DNA of 64,000 nucleotides from Algoriphagus oliviformis (lineage in GTDB: Bacteria; Bacteroidota; Bacteroidia; Cytophagales; Cyclobacteriaceae). The position numbers and the translations under genes are program-made. The notes beneath the pieces are model-generated. The model was not told the origin of the DNA and ran no database searches. It was given only the letters and a program-made list of their open reading frames with translations. Location of the stretch: assembly GCF_017254915.1 (NCBI RefSeq), contig NZ_JAFKCT010000005.1, forward strand, positions 268,376-332,375. Direction: 5' to 3'. This document shows, one piece after another, positions 46,285 through 56,176 of the stretch (the first letter of the stretch is position 1; every line of letters starts with the position of its first letter).

Positions 46285-46926
46285 CTACAGATCGGCTTGG
46301 TCGTAGCGGAAAATTGGGTTGATGGCCTCAAAGTCCGCTTTGATGGTGGTGAGTTCTTTGACCAGACCGTTATTTAGGCCGTAGACCCAACCGTGGATCT
46401 CAGGAGCTTGGCGTGCTTTCCAGGCCTTTTGGATGATGGACGTTTTGATGAGGTCTTGGCATTGCTCCATCACATTGAGCTCCACAAGGCGGTTGACCTT
46501 CTCGGAATGGTTGTCTATCCCGTCGATTTCGCCATTGTACATTTTATAGACTTCCTTGATGTTGCGAAGCCACTTGTTGATCAGGCCCAGGCTTCTGTTG
46601 CCAAGGGCTGCCTCGATACCGCCACAGCCATAGTGGCCACAGACGATGACGTGCTCCACTTGGAGGACTTCGACGGCATACTGGAGTACGGAGAGCATAT
46701 TGAGGTCGGTGTGTACGACCATGTTGGCGATGTTTCGATGGACAAAGATCTCCCCGGGATCGGTTCCGGTGATTTCGTTTGCGGGAACCCGGCTATCGGA
46801 GCATCCTATCCACAGGAATTTTGGCTTTTGTTGTCCGGCCAGCCGGCTGAAGAAGTCTTTGTCCACTTGGGTTTTTTCTTCAGACCAGGCTTTGTTTTGA
46901 AGTAAAAGTTTTTCGTAGGGGTTCAT
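46285..46926 (-). CDS. beta-carbonic anhydrase
   Basis: 213 residues. Zinc ligands Cys42, His98 and Cys101 ([12 protein letters not shown] and VCGHYGCGG) with the Asp44-Arg46 dyad define the beta class. It interconverts CO2 and bicarbonate in the cytoplasm. Its ATG overlaps the stop of the SulP transporter gene (ATGA at 46923-46926), so transporter and enzyme are made in coupled fashion. This points to a bicarbonate uptake/CO2 supply pair. Confidence 0.95.
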   Translation of the reverse strand: MNPYEKLLLQNKAWSEEKTQVDKDFFSRLAGQQKPKFLWIGCSDSRVPANEITGTDPGEIFVHRNIANMVVHTDLNMLSVLQYAVEVLQVEHVIVCGHYGCGGIEAALGNRSLGLINKWLRNIKEVYKMYNGEIDGIDNHSEKVNRLVELNVMEQCQDLIKTSIIQKAWKARQAPEIHGWVYGLNNGLVKELTTIKADFEAINPIFRYDQADL

Positions 46927-48464
46927 ACTTTTTGTCTCACATTGTTGGAGAATCCTTCCAGTATTATTTGAATGTCCTTGTCAGGGGCTGTTTCGATAAA
47001 ATCGTGCAGCAACTCTTGGATGTCATGATCGATAAAGCGCGCCTTGACCGCGTTGAGGACGACGTTACTTCCCGGTGGGATAGTGGAAAGTTGCTTCATG
47101 AGAGGAGCCTTATTGAGGAAAGAAACGTCCTTTTGCAGCTTTACCAGGTAGTTGCCGTTGAGCTCGGTCACCATCAGAGAGCGATGGAAATTGGTTTTTA
47201 TGACAAAAAACAGCCCTACGACCATGCCAATGCCTATGCCGACGAGCAGGTCGGTAAACAGAATGGCAAATACCGTGATCACAAAGGGTAGAAACTGGTC
47301 AAAACCTTTTTTGTATTCTTTGATAAAGATGGCTGGATTGGCCAGCTTGTATCCTACCAAAAACAGCACTGCTGCCAGACAGCTGAGTGGTATTTTGTTG
47401 AGCACCCCTGGAATCGCAAGTACCAAGATCAGGAGCAAAAAGCCATGGAAAATCGCCGACATCTTGGTGCGGGCTCCTGAGGACACGTTGGCGGTGGTGC
47501 GGACGATCACCACCGTCAGGGGCAATCCGCCTACGAATCCGGAAAGAACGTTGCCGGTGCCCTGCGCGACCAGCTCCCGGCTGGCCGGAGTGATGCGTTT
47601 GTAGGGGTCAAGTTTGTCTCCAGCCTCGACACTGAGTAGGGTCTCGATACTGGCGATGATCGCGATGGTGAAGGCTACAAGCCAGAAACTAGCATCTGTC
47701 ACCAGACTGAAATCGGGAAAGGTCAGAAGGGTGGTAAACTCGCTGAGACTGCTGAGCTCAGGAATCGAGACCAGATGGTCGCCCCCGACCTGCCAGCTTG
47801 GCATCCAAAATCGATAGGTCTCGTTGATGACGATTCCGGCAATCACGGCCCAAAGCGGGCCCGGTATGACGCCGATGATCTTGTGGCTTTTGATCTTTGG
47901 CTTTTCAAACAAAAACAATATAAGCAAGCCAATCAATACAATGGGAATGGCGCCGGGGCTGTTGTAGATGAAGGCATAGTAGATCTCCGTGAAGGTATTG
48001 TGCTGATCCATCTGCTCAAAGGCCATATCGCCGATGTGGTCTTTGTCGTAGCCCAATGCATGGGGGATCTGTTTTAGGATCAGAATCAAGCCAATTGCCG
48101 TAAGCATGCCTTTGATCACGGAGTGCGGAAAATAATAGCCCAAAACTCCAGCGCGGACCACGCCTAGCAAAAACTGTATGAGCCCCGCGGCAACTACGGC
48201 GCCCAGGAAAAGCTGAAATCCCCCCAAGCTGGAGATCGAGTCGAGCACGATAACGGTCAAGCCTGCCGCTGGACCACTGACGGCCACGTGCGAACCGGAA
48301 ATCGACCCTGCGACGATCCCGCCGATGATACCGGCAATCAAGCCTGCCATGGGGGGCGCTCCACTGGCCACCGCGATCCCCAAACAAAGGGGGAGTGCTA
48401 CCAAGAACACCACCAAGCTCGACCTGAGGTCGTACTTCAGATTCTCTCCAAAAAGTCCGTTCAT
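46923..48464 (-). CDS. SulP family anion transporter, probably bicarbonate
   Basis: 513 residues from ATG 48464 (an upstream start at 48509 adds 15 unconserved residues). About 12 membrane helices; signature segments [47 protein letters not shown], and [32 protein letters not shown]. The C-terminal STAS-like domain (about 430-513) follows [12 protein letters not shown]. SulP carriers move sulfate or bicarbonate; coupling to carbonic anhydrase favours bicarbonate. Sodium or proton dependence cannot be read. Confidence 0.9.
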   Translation of the reverse strand: MNGLFGENLKYDLRSSLVVFLVALPLCLGIAVASGAPPMAGLIAGIIGGIVAGSISGSHVAVSGPAAGLTVIVLDSISSLGGFQLFLGAVVAAGLIQFLLGVVRAGVLGYYFPHSVIKGMLTAIGLILILKQIPHALGYDKDHIGDMAFEQMDQHNTFTEIYYAFIYNSPGAIPIVLIGLLILFLFEKPKIKSHKIIGVIPGPLWAVIAGIVINETYRFWMPSWQVGGDHLVSIPELSSLSEFTTLLTFPDFSLVTDASFWLVAFTIAIIASIETLLSVEAGDKLDPYKRITPASRELVAQGTGNVLSGFVGGLPLTVVIVRTTANVSSGARTKMSAIFHGFLLLILVLAIPGVLNKIPLSCLAAVLFLVGYKLANPAIFIKEYKKGFDQFLPFVITVFAILFTDLLVGIGIGMVVGLFFVIKTNFHRSLMVTELNGNYLVKLQKDVSFLNKAPLMKQLSTIPPGSNVVLNAVKARFIDHDIQELLHDFIETAPDKDIQIILEGFSNNVRQKV

Positions 48465-48528
48465 AGTGCAGAAAATAAGAATAGTACCGCTTGAATAAAA
48501 GCAATACACGCTAAAAATAATTTTCCGC

Positions 48529-48573
48529 CTAGAATATTTTCCGATTCACTTATCGGGTAAAATAAAATTCTAG
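48529..48573 (-). terminator. possible terminator overlapping the argH stop
   Basis: CTAGAAT...ATTCTAG arms with inner CCGA/TCGG pairing; the argH TAG lies in one arm. On the minus strand A/T-rich sequence follows. Imperfect stem. Confidence 0.4.
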
Positions 48574-49904
48574 CTGATCAGGCTGCTGTAGGCTAGGTCG
48601 ATTTTGCTGAAGTCAAAGGCCTGTTTAGCTGCATCCATTTTCCCCTGGATTGCCGCCAGAGATAGATTGCCGATGCTGCCCTCATGGCTATGGCTCAACT
48701 GGCTCTGGTCTGGGGCAAACTGGTCTGCTTCGATTTCAAGCCCCACCTGCTTGTAGGCATCACGGAAAGGCACGCCCTTCAGCACGAGCTCGTTGACCAC
48801 TTCCACGGAGAAAAGATGCTTATAAAAGGAGTCTTGGAGGATGTTTTGGCGGACTTTGATCGAGCGGAGCATGAAGGTACTCATGGCCACGCAGGACTTC
48901 AGCATCTCAAAGGCCGGGAAGATCTCTTCCTTCAGCAGCTGCATGTCGCGGTGGTAGCCCGTGCTCATGTTGGTCAGCAGCAGGCTTACCGTCGTCGGTA
49001 CGCCCTGGATTTGGTTGGTTTTGGCACGAATCAGCTCAAAGACGTCCGGGTTCTTCTTGTGCGGCATGATGCTGCTGCCCGTAGTCAGGTCGTCCGGAAA
49101 GGCGATGAAGGCAAAGTGCTGGTTCATAAACAGGCACACGTCCGTCGCCAGCCTGTTTAGCGTACCGGCGATTCCCGCCATGGCAAAAGCCAGCGTGCGC
49201 TCGGTTTTCCCTCGGCTGTTTTGCGCATTGATCACATTGTGGTGCAGGTCTGCAAAGCCCAAAAGCTCCGTCGTCAAGGTTCTGTCCAGGGGAAAGCTGG
49301 AGCCATAGCCAGCCGCAGAGCCCAGGGGATTTTTGTTGCTCAGGTCAAAGGCGGCCTTGAGCAAGCCCAGATCCTCGGTCAGGCCTTCGGCAAAAGAACC
49401 AAACCAAAGTCCAAAGGAAGAAGGCATGGCCAGCTGGGTGTGGGTGTAGCCGGGCATGAGGTTATTTTTGTGCTTTTCGGAAAGCTCCATCAGCATCGCA
49501 AACAGCTCCTCGATCTCTTCTACCAACTCCCGGATGGCCGAGCGGTAAAACAGCTTGAGGTCGACCAGCACCTGGTCATTTCGGCTGCGGCCGCTGTGCA
49601 GTTTTTTTCCCACTTCCCCATAGCGCTCCGTGAGCAAAAACTCTACCTGGGAGTGCACGTCTTCCACGCCCGGTGCGATGGCGAACTTGCCCTCGCCGAT
49701 CTCCGCGTAGATTTCTTTCAGCCCCTTTTGCAAAACAACATTGTCCTCGGCGGTCAGCAAACCGATCTTTTCCAGCATGTGGGCATGGGCCATGGAGCCG
49801 AGCACGTCAAATGGTGCCAGCACGATGTCGAATTCGGGATCGCGGCCGATGGTGAACTGTTCTACTTCTTTTTTGCTGCCGGTGGCTTTTTGCCAGAGTT
49901 TCAT
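48570..49904 (-). CDS. argH: argininosuccinate lyase
   Basis: 444 residues. Fumarase-superfamily signature TTGSSIMPHKKNPDVFELIRAK; also HSGRSRNDQVLVDLKLF and YTHTQLAMPSSFGLWFG, which carry catalytic His and Arg. It splits argininosuccinate to arginine and fumarate. Last gene of the arg operon, 12 nt after argE. Confidence 0.97.
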   Translation of the reverse strand: MKLWQKATGSKKEVEQFTIGRDPEFDIVLAPFDVLGSMAHAHMLEKIGLLTAEDNVVLQKGLKEIYAEIGEGKFAIAPGVEDVHSQVEFLLTERYGEVGKKLHSGRSRNDQVLVDLKLFYRSAIRELVEEIEELFAMLMELSEKHKNNLMPGYTHTQLAMPSSFGLWFGSFAEGLTEDLGLLKAAFDLSNKNPLGSAAGYGSSFPLDRTLTTELLGFADLHHNVINAQNSRGKTERTLAFAMAGIAGTLNRLATDVCLFMNQHFAFIAFPDDLTTGSSIMPHKKNPDVFELIRAKTNQIQGVPTTVSLLLTNMSTGYHRDMQLLKEEIFPAFEMLKSCVAMSTFMLRSIKVRQNILQDSFYKHLFSVEVVNELVLKGVPFRDAYKQVGLEIEADQFAPDQSQLSHSHEGSIGNLSLAAIQGKMDAAKQAFDFSKIDLAYSSLIS

Positions 49905-49916
49905 GGGTAAGTTGCT

Positions 49917-50987
49917 TTAGCTGAGTTCAGCGTATTTGTTGACGATGGAGATGTAGCCTTGGATTCCGTTTTTGATTTCCTCCAGGAAAATGAATTCGTC
50001 GGCTGTATGAGACCTGGCGGAGTCGCCGGGACCGATCTTGACCGAAGGCCAAGGGATAAGCGCCTGGTCGGAGAGCGTGGGGCTGCCGAATTTTTCGAGC
50101 TCCAGCTTGGCTGCCACGCGGTACATCAGGTGTCCGTCCGGTAAGTGGGAGGACTGCAAGCGCATGGAGCGGGGCGTCAGGTCTGCCTTGAGATTCCGCT
50201 GGAGCTCGGCAAAGGCCTCCTCCAGGGTATAGGCATCTGTCACGCGTACGTCCAGGGTGTACTCACAGAGATCGGGAATCACGTTGTGCTGGTGGCCAGC
50301 CTTGATGACCGTCATCGTGACTTTGGTACGTCCCAGGAAGGGTGAGGATTTGAAAAATTCGAAGTTTCTGATCTCGTCGAGGTCTTCCATGGCTAGGTAG
50401 ATCGCGTTGACACCTTCCTCCCGGGCGGCGTGGCCGGCCTTGCCATGGATTTTGGCATCGATCACCAGCAGGCCTTTTTCGGCTACCGCGAGACGCATTT
50501 GGGTGGGTTCGCCCACGATGGCGAGCTCCGCTTCGGGCAAAGTTGCTGTCAGTGAGGCTATCCCATTTGGCCCGGAAATCTCCTCTTCCGCAGAGGCGAT
50601 CAGGAGCAGGTTGAAGGGTAAGGGCTTGCCGATGAAATGGCAAAAGGTGGCAATCAGGCACACCAGCGGTCCACCGGCATCGTTGCTGCCGAGCCCGAAA
50701 AGCTTCCCGCCTTCGACGCTGGGCAAAAAGGGATCTTTGGTGTAGCCATTGTTGGGCTTAACGGTGTCGTGGTGGGAATTGAGCCAAATCGTAGGCAACA
50801 CGGGGTTGTACTCGCTTGCGAAAGCCCAGACATTGTTTCCTGAGCGATTGACGTTTATGCCTTTTTCTGTCAAAAAGACTTCAATCCTATCCGCAGTCTT
50901 GCCCTCCTCCTTGGAGTAGGAGGGGATGGCGATCAAGTCCTTGAGCAGCTGTACCGCCTCATCAAAAAGTGCTTTTGGCTTCTCCAT
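49917..50987 (-). CDS. argE: N-acyl-ornithine/citrulline deacylase, ArgE-like M20 metallopeptidase
   Basis: 356 residues. M20 family: metal-binding HHDTVKP, SNDAGGPLVCLIATF, catalytic/ligand Glu in SAEEEISGPNGI. In organisms with an N-acylornithine carbamoyltransferase the deacylase acts on N-acylcitrulline, so here the substrate is probably N-acetyl- or N-succinyl-citrulline. The ATG overlaps the argB stop by one base (TGATG at 50985-50989), indicating tight coupling. Confidence 0.9.
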   Translation of the reverse strand: MEKPKALFDEAVQLLKDLIAIPSYSKEEGKTADRIEVFLTEKGINVNRSGNNVWAFASEYNPVLPTIWLNSHHDTVKPNNGYTKDPFLPSVEGGKLFGLGSNDAGGPLVCLIATFCHFIGKPLPFNLLLIASAEEEISGPNGIASLTATLPEAELAIVGEPTQMRLAVAEKGLLVIDAKIHGKAGHAAREEGVNAIYLAMEDLDEIRNFEFFKSSPFLGRTKVTMTVIKAGHQHNVIPDLCEYTLDVRVTDAYTLEEAFAELQRNLKADLTPRSMRLQSSHLPDGHLMYRVAAKLELEKFGSPTLSDQALIPWPSVKIGPGDSARSHTADEFIFLEEIKNGIQGYISIVNKYAELS

Positions 50988-51787
50988 CAGTATAGGTCAA
51001 ATCGGTTGCGCTCGATGGTGGTGCCTGAGAGTTTACCCTTGGCAGCGAGGAGTAGGTTTTCGGCCTTTCCGATCCACACGTGGTTCACGCCCTTTTCCAA
51101 AGCCGCAAAGGCGTTGTCCAGCTTGGGGATCATGCCGGAGTGGATCACGTTTTCCTTGCGCAGCTCGGCATAGATATCCTCGTTGATCAGCGGGATGATG
51201 GAGTTGTCGTTCTTCTCATCGACCAGCACACCGGCTTTGTTGAAGCAAAAGTAGAGGTTCACTTGGTGTTCGGCGGCTAGGCTTGTCGCCAGAGCAGAAG
51301 CGATGGAGTCGGCGTTCGTATTGAGCAGTTGGCCTTTTTTGTCGTGGGTGATCGCATTGACCACGGGCTGGAGCCCGGCGGTAAGCAGTGCGTCGATCAG
51401 CTTGACATTGATCTCTTGGATATCGCCTACAAAGCCGTAGTCAATCCCCTTCACGGGACGCTTGATGGAGCGGATCAGGTTGCCGTCCGCGCCGGTCATG
51501 CCGATGGCGTTGACTTTGAGAGCTTGCAGCTTGGCCACCAGGTTTTTGTTGATCAGGCCCGCATAGACCATGGTGACGATGTCCAGGGTGTCCTTGTCCG
51601 TAATCCGACGGCCATCGACCATCTCGGGCATCACGCCCAGCGACTCCCCAAAGCGGGACGCCATCACGCCGCCTCCATGCACGAGGATTTTGTTTCCTGG
51701 GAATTTGGCGAAAAGGGCCAAAAACTCATCCAGTTTGTCAGGGAAGTCAATGACGTTCCCGCCAATCTTGATAATTGAAATCTTCAT
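50987..51787 (-). CDS. argB: N-acyl-glutamate kinase
   Basis: 266 residues of the amino-acid kinase family: IIKIGGNVIDFPD, KILVHGGGVMASRFGE (nucleotide/phosphate loop) and ADSIASALATSLAAEHQVNLYFCFNKAGVL. It phosphorylates N-acetyl- or N-succinyl-glutamate. Third from the end of the arg operon; its stop overlaps the argE start by one base. Confidence 0.95.
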   Translation of the reverse strand: MKISIIKIGGNVIDFPDKLDEFLALFAKFPGNKILVHGGGVMASRFGESLGVMPEMVDGRRITDKDTLDIVTMVYAGLINKNLVAKLQALKVNAIGMTGADGNLIRSIKRPVKGIDYGFVGDIQEINVKLIDALLTAGLQPVVNAITHDKKGQLLNTNADSIASALATSLAAEHQVNLYFCFNKAGVLVDEKNDNSIIPLINEDIYAELRKENVIHSGMIPKLDNAFAALEKGVNHVWIGKAENLLLAAKGKLSGTTIERNRFDLY

Positions 51788-51812
51788 AGGTTTGGTGGCT
51801 TGAAAAAAGGCA

Positions 51813-52757
51813 TCAACCCAACAGGGTGCTGATCACCGCTTGGGCTGCGTAGATTCTGTTTTCGGCTTGTTTTTGCACCAAAGAGCGCGCCCCGTCCAGG
51901 ATCTCGTCGGAGAGTTCCAGGTTTCTCCTGACGGGCAGGCAGTGCATTACTTTGGCGTTTTTGGCGTTTTTTAGGTGTTTTTCGGTCAGCATCCAGCTCG
52001 GGTCGGTGCTGATGATTTTCCCGTAGTCGTTGAATCCCGACCAGTTTTTGACATACACGAAATCCGCATCTTCCAGCGCCTTGCTTTGGTTGTGCTCGAT
52101 GGTCGCGCCTTGGGAAAACTTCGGATCTAACTCGTATCCGGCAGGATGTGTGATCGTGAGGTCATGTCCCATCCCGACGGTCCACTCCGCAAAGCTGTTG
52201 GCTACCGCGTGGGGGATCGCCTTGATATGGGGAGCCCAGGTGAGCACAACTTTGGGTTTTTTCTTTTCCAGGGAAAACTCCCGGATAGTGATCTGATCCG
52301 CGAGGCTTTGAAGCGGATGGCGGATGGCCGACTCCAAGCTGACCACCGGTATGCCGCAATATTTCACAAACTGGCCGAAGACAAAGTCGTTGACGTCTTC
52401 TTCCCGGTTGGTCAGGGAGGGAAAAGCTCGGATCGCCAAGATGTCAAAATAGCTGCCCAAGACACCCGCTGCATCCTTGATGTGCTCCACGGTGCCTTTG
52501 TTCATGATCGCGCCTTCCTTCATCTCCAGCGCCCAGCCTTCCTTGTCCATGTTGAGGACGATGGCTTCCATGCCGAGATTTTGTGCGGCGATCTGGGTGC
52601 TGACGCGGGTTCGGAGGGAGGGGTTCAAAAAAATACAGCCCACCCGTTTGCCCTGCCCTTTGGCCAGGTCGAGTCGGGGATTGGCTTTATAGGAAAGAGC
52701 CAGGTCAATCAGTTCCTGACCCAGCTCTTTGGATTCAAATTGCGTGAAATGCTTCAT
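51813..52757 (-). CDS. argF': N-acylornithine carbamoyltransferase
   Basis: 314 residues. Carbamoyl-phosphate motif SLRTRVST (47-54), RHPLQSLAD (146-154) and HCLPVRR (272-278) are present. The spacing and WAPHIKAIPHAVANSFAEW identify the N-acyl-ornithine branch known from Bacteroides and Xanthomonas rather than classical OTC. Residue 90, before EHI in GTVEHIKDAA, is Val; the two characterised enzymes have Pro (succinyl-specific) or Glu (acetyl-specific) at the matching place, so acyl preference is open. It lies between argD and argB in the operon. Confidence 0.93.
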   Translation of the reverse strand: MKHFTQFESKELGQELIDLALSYKANPRLDLAKGQGKRVGCIFLNPSLRTRVSTQIAAQNLGMEAIVLNMDKEGWALEMKEGAIMNKGTVEHIKDAAGVLGSYFDILAIRAFPSLTNREEDVNDFVFGQFVKYCGIPVVSLESAIRHPLQSLADQITIREFSLEKKKPKVVLTWAPHIKAIPHAVANSFAEWTVGMGHDLTITHPAGYELDPKFSQGATIEHNQSKALEDADFVYVKNWSGFNDYGKIISTDPSWMLTEKHLKNAKNAKVMHCLPVRRNLELSDEILDGARSLVQKQAENRIYAAQAVISTLLG

Positions 52758-52760
52758 CTA

Positions 52761-53894
52761 TCAGTCGGTGGCTAAGATTTCTTTGAGAGCGATCAAAAAC
52801 GAATTTAGCTCATTCCACTCGACCGACAAAGGCGGAAGCAGGCGAATGGTCTGCTTGGCCGAGGCCGAACCGGTGAATTGCTTGTATTTTTTCACCAGCT
52901 CGGAGCGCACAGGTCCCGCATCACGGTCGAGGTCGATGCCGATCATCAGGCCCTTTCCGCGGACTTCGAGGACTCCGGGGATTTGCTTGAGTTCGGCCAT
53001 CACTTTCTCGCCCAGTTCATTTGCCTTAGCCTGGAGATTTTCGGATTCCATCACTTCCAGCACGGCCAGCCCAGCCGCGCAGGCAAGGTGATTTCCGCCG
53101 AAAGTGGTTCCCAACAAACCGTAGCTTGCTTTGAATTCTGGAGAAATCAACAATCCGCCGATGGGAAAACCGTTGCCCATGCCTTTGGCCATGGAGATCA
53201 GGTCAGGTTGGATGCCAGCCCACTGGAAAGCGAAAAACTTCCCGGTTCGGCCATAGCCCGACTGCACCTCGTCGAGGATGAGTTTGGCTTCGTATTTTTT
53301 GCAAAGGGAAGAAAGACCGCGAAGAAAGTCCTCAGAAGGAACCTGGATGCCGCCCACGCCTTGGATGCCTTCTACGATCACGCCAGCGATGGTATTGGTC
53401 TTCAAGGCTTCCTCTACCGCGTCCAGATCTCCGAAGGGAACGATGTGGAAATCCTCGCGTGTGTTGCAGGGAGCGACGATCTTGGGATTGTCGGTCAAAG
53501 CGACTGCGCCGGAAGTTCTTCCGTGGAAGCCGCCGCTGAAGGCGACAAAGCCGGATTTTCCGGTGGCGAAGGACGCCAATTTGATGGCGTTTTCGTTGGC
53601 TTCAGCGCCGGAGTTGGCTAGGAATAGCTGGTAATCCGGTAGGCCAGAGAGCTCGCCGAGCTTGGTGGCCAATTCCTGCTGGATAGGGATCTGGATGGAA
53701 TTGGAATAAAAGCCCATCAAGTCCAGCTGATCCTTGAGACGCTTGACGTAGTGGGGATGGGTGTGTCCGATGGAGATCACGGCATGGCCGCCGTAGAGAT
53801 CCAGGTATTCCGCCCCGTTTTCGTCCCAAAGCTTGCAGCCTTGGGCTTTGGTCAATGTGACGGGGATCAGGGGATATACGTCGAATAAATTCAT
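52761..53894 (-). CDS. argD: acylornithine aminotransferase
   Basis: 377 residues of class-III PLP aminotransferases. PLP Lys237 in ISMAKGMGNGFPIGG; LILDEVQSGYGRTGKFFAFQW holds the cofactor Asp and Gln, NSGAEANENAIKLA the phosphate cup. It aminates N-acylglutamate semialdehyde. Three nt before argF'; 94 nt after argC. Confidence 0.95.
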   Translation of the reverse strand: MNLFDVYPLIPVTLTKAQGCKLWDENGAEYLDLYGGHAVISIGHTHPHYVKRLKDQLDLMGFYSNSIQIPIQQELATKLGELSGLPDYQLFLANSGAEANENAIKLASFATGKSGFVAFSGGFHGRTSGAVALTDNPKIVAPCNTREDFHIVPFGDLDAVEEALKTNTIAGVIVEGIQGVGGIQVPSEDFLRGLSSLCKKYEAKLILDEVQSGYGRTGKFFAFQWAGIQPDLISMAKGMGNGFPIGGLLISPEFKASYGLLGTTFGGNHLACAAGLAVLEVMESENLQAKANELGEKVMAELKQIPGVLEVRGKGLMIGIDLDRDAGPVRSELVKKYKQFTGSASAKQTIRLLPPLSVEWNELNSFLIALKEILATD

Positions 53895-53988
53895 TTTGAG
53901 TTCTGATTTTGGATTGATGATTTACGACGCTGGCTTGCGAGTCCATCTCCGAGGCATCCCTCGGTGCTTTTCTTTCGCGTCAAAAACT

Positions 53989-54957
53989 TCAAAAAGCGAT
54001 GGACTTCAGCCTCAGCCCCATCCTCTCTTCCAGTCCAAAGGCCAGGTTATAGTTTTGCACCGCCTGTCCAGACGCGCCTTTTAGCAGGTTGTCAATCGCG
54101 GAGTAGACCACCAGTTTGCCCGCTTCCTTCTGCACATGGATGATGCACTTGTTGGTATTCACTGCCTGCTTCAGGTCGATGTCCTGGTCGGACACATGGG
54201 TGAAAGCGGCATCCTTGTAAAATTCCTTGTAGGCTTCGATAGCTTCTTCCTCCGTTCCTTCGAAAGGAAAATACGCCGTCACCCAAATCCCACGGGAGAA
54301 ATTGCCGCGATAGGGGACGAAAAGCAGTTCTGAACCAAAGTCAGCATTGATTTGCCCAAAAGTCTGCTTGATCTCCTTCAGGTGCTGGTGGGTAAAAAGC
54401 TTGTACACCGACATGTTGCCGGTGCGGTAGCTGAAGTGGGAAGTCTCGGCCAGTTTCTTTCCTGCACCGGTAGAACCCGTGATGCCGGAGATATGGATGC
54501 TCCCATTGGCCCAGCCTTTGGCGATAGCCGGAGCCAAGGCCAGCTGAATGCCGGTGGCGAAGCAGCCTGGGTTGGCGATTTTCTTTGCAGACTGGATTTT
54601 AGCCTTGTTTACTTCCGGAAGTCCATAGACAAAGCCATTGGACTCGTTACGGAAATCGGTGGACAAGTCAATGATGACCGTCTCAGGAGCAAAGGGATGC
54701 TTTTCCAAAAATCCCTTGGTCTCGCCATGTGGCAATCCCAAGAAAACGGCATCTACGCCTTCAGCAGGTACTTTGTCGGTAAAAACCAAGTCGCAGTCGC
54801 CGATCAGATCGGGATGGACTTCGCTTACTTTTTTGCCTTTTTGGCTATTGGAATGCACGCAGACCAGTTCGCAGGCAGGATGGTGGACGAGGAGGCGAAG
54901 CAGCTCGCCTCCGGTGTATCCTGCCGCGCCGATCACCGCGGTTTTGATCTTAGTCAT
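53989..54957 (-). CDS. argC: N-acyl-gamma-glutamyl-phosphate reductase
   Basis: 322 residues. NAD(P)-binding VIGAAGYTGGELLRLL, catalytic Cys132 in ANPGCFATG, and HISGITGSTGAGKKLAE. Reduces the acyl phosphate made by ArgB. Its start overlaps the argG stop by 8 nt. Confidence 0.96.
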   Translation of the reverse strand: MTKIKTAVIGAAGYTGGELLRLLVHHPACELVCVHSNSQKGKKVSEVHPDLIGDCDLVFTDKVPAEGVDAVFLGLPHGETKGFLEKHPFAPETVIIDLSTDFRNESNGFVYGLPEVNKAKIQSAKKIANPGCFATGIQLALAPAIAKGWANGSIHISGITGSTGAGKKLAETSHFSYRTGNMSVYKLFTHQHLKEIKQTFGQINADFGSELLFVPYRGNFSRGIWVTAYFPFEGTEEEAIEAYKEFYKDAAFTHVSDQDIDLKQAVNTNKCIIHVQKEAGKLVVYSAIDNLLKGASGQAVQNYNLAFGLEERMGLRLKSIAF

Positions 54958-56140
54958 TGCTGTTTACTTTATGGAAGATGGCGGTTTGGTTGCCCAGGAT
55001 TCGGGTGAAGCCTTTCACATCTTCGCCGGTGTAGCCTTTGTTCATCTCGCCGTAGCTGCCAAACTTGGAGGACATCAGGTCGTGGTCGGAAATAATCCCC
55101 AACAGGGTAAATCGATACGGCTGGAGCAACACGCGAACGTCTCCGCTCACAAACTCCTGCGTGCTGGCTAGGAAAGCCTCCAGGTTTCTCATCACCGGAT
55201 CCAGGTAGTGGCCCTCGTGCAGGTGATTGCCGTAGAACTCGGCCTGCTGGTTTTTCCAAAACATCTGCCACTTGGTCAAGGTGTGTTTCTCCAGCAACTG
55301 GTGTGCTTTGATGATGACAATCGGGGCGGCAGCCTCGAAGCCTACGCGGCCTTTGATCCCGATGATGGTGTCACCCACGTGGATGTCGCGGCCGATGCCG
55401 TAGGGAGCAGCCAGCGCCTGAACCTTTTGGATCGCATCGACAGAGTTTTCAAAAGACTCGCCATTCACGCCCTTGAGTTCTCCTTGAACGAAAGTCAGCT
55501 TGATCTCTTTCGCCTCTGTTTCGGTCACTTGGGTAGGCCAAGCTTCCTCGGGAAGGAAGTCGGAAGAAGTCAGGGTTTCCTTTCCTCCCACAGAAGTTCC
55601 CCAAATTCCTTTGTTGATGGAATAGGCTGCCTTTTCGAAGTTCATCTCCACGCCGTGCTTTTTCAGGTAGTCGATTTCCTCCTGACGGGAAAGCTTCAGG
55701 TCGCGGATCGGGGTGATGATCTCGATATCGGGCACGATGGTCTGGAAGATCATGTCAAAGCGAACCTGGTCGTTGCCAGCGCCGGTAGAGCCGTGGGCCA
55801 CGGCCTTCGCTCCGATGGACTTGGCGTATTCAGCCAAAGACTTGGCCTGGAGGATTCGCTCGGCCGATACGGAGAGGGGGTAGGTGGCGTTTTTCAGCAC
55901 GTTGCCGAAAACAAGATACTTGATCACCTCTTCATAGTAAGTATCGAGTACTTCCAAAATCTTGAAGGAAGCAACGCCCAAAGTGTTGGCGCGGGCTTCG
56001 ATGGTGGCCAGCTCTTCTTTAGAAAAACCTCCGGTGTTTACGATGACCGCGTGGACTTCGTAGCCCAGGTCTTTGGTCAGGTGAAGCGCGCAAAAGGTGG
56101 TATCCAAGCCCCCACTGTAGGCTAAAACGACTTTCTTCAT
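54950..56140 (-). CDS. argG: argininosuccinate synthase
   Basis: 396 residues. PP-loop AYSGGLDTTFCALHL (8-22) and AHGSTGAGNDQVRFDM are the signatures. Condenses citrulline and aspartate with ATP. Second gene of the operon, 36 nt after the GNAT gene and overlapping argC by 8 nt. Confidence 0.97.
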   Translation of the reverse strand: MKKVVLAYSGGLDTTFCALHLTKDLGYEVHAVIVNTGGFSKEELATIEARANTLGVASFKILEVLDTYYEEVIKYLVFGNVLKNATYPLSVSAERILQAKSLAEYAKSIGAKAVAHGSTGAGNDQVRFDMIFQTIVPDIEIITPIRDLKLSRQEEIDYLKKHGVEMNFEKAAYSINKGIWGTSVGGKETLTSSDFLPEEAWPTQVTETEAKEIKLTFVQGELKGVNGESFENSVDAIQKVQALAAPYGIGRDIHVGDTIIGIKGRVGFEAAAPIVIIKAHQLLEKHTLTKWQMFWKNQQAEFYGNHLHEGHYLDPVMRNLEAFLASTQEFVSGDVRVLLQPYRFTLLGIISDHDLMSSKFGSYGEMNKGYTGEDVKGFTRILGNQTAIFHKVNSND

Positions 56141-56176
56141 GATGTCTAAACAGGTTGGTTTCCCGAAGGAAATTGG

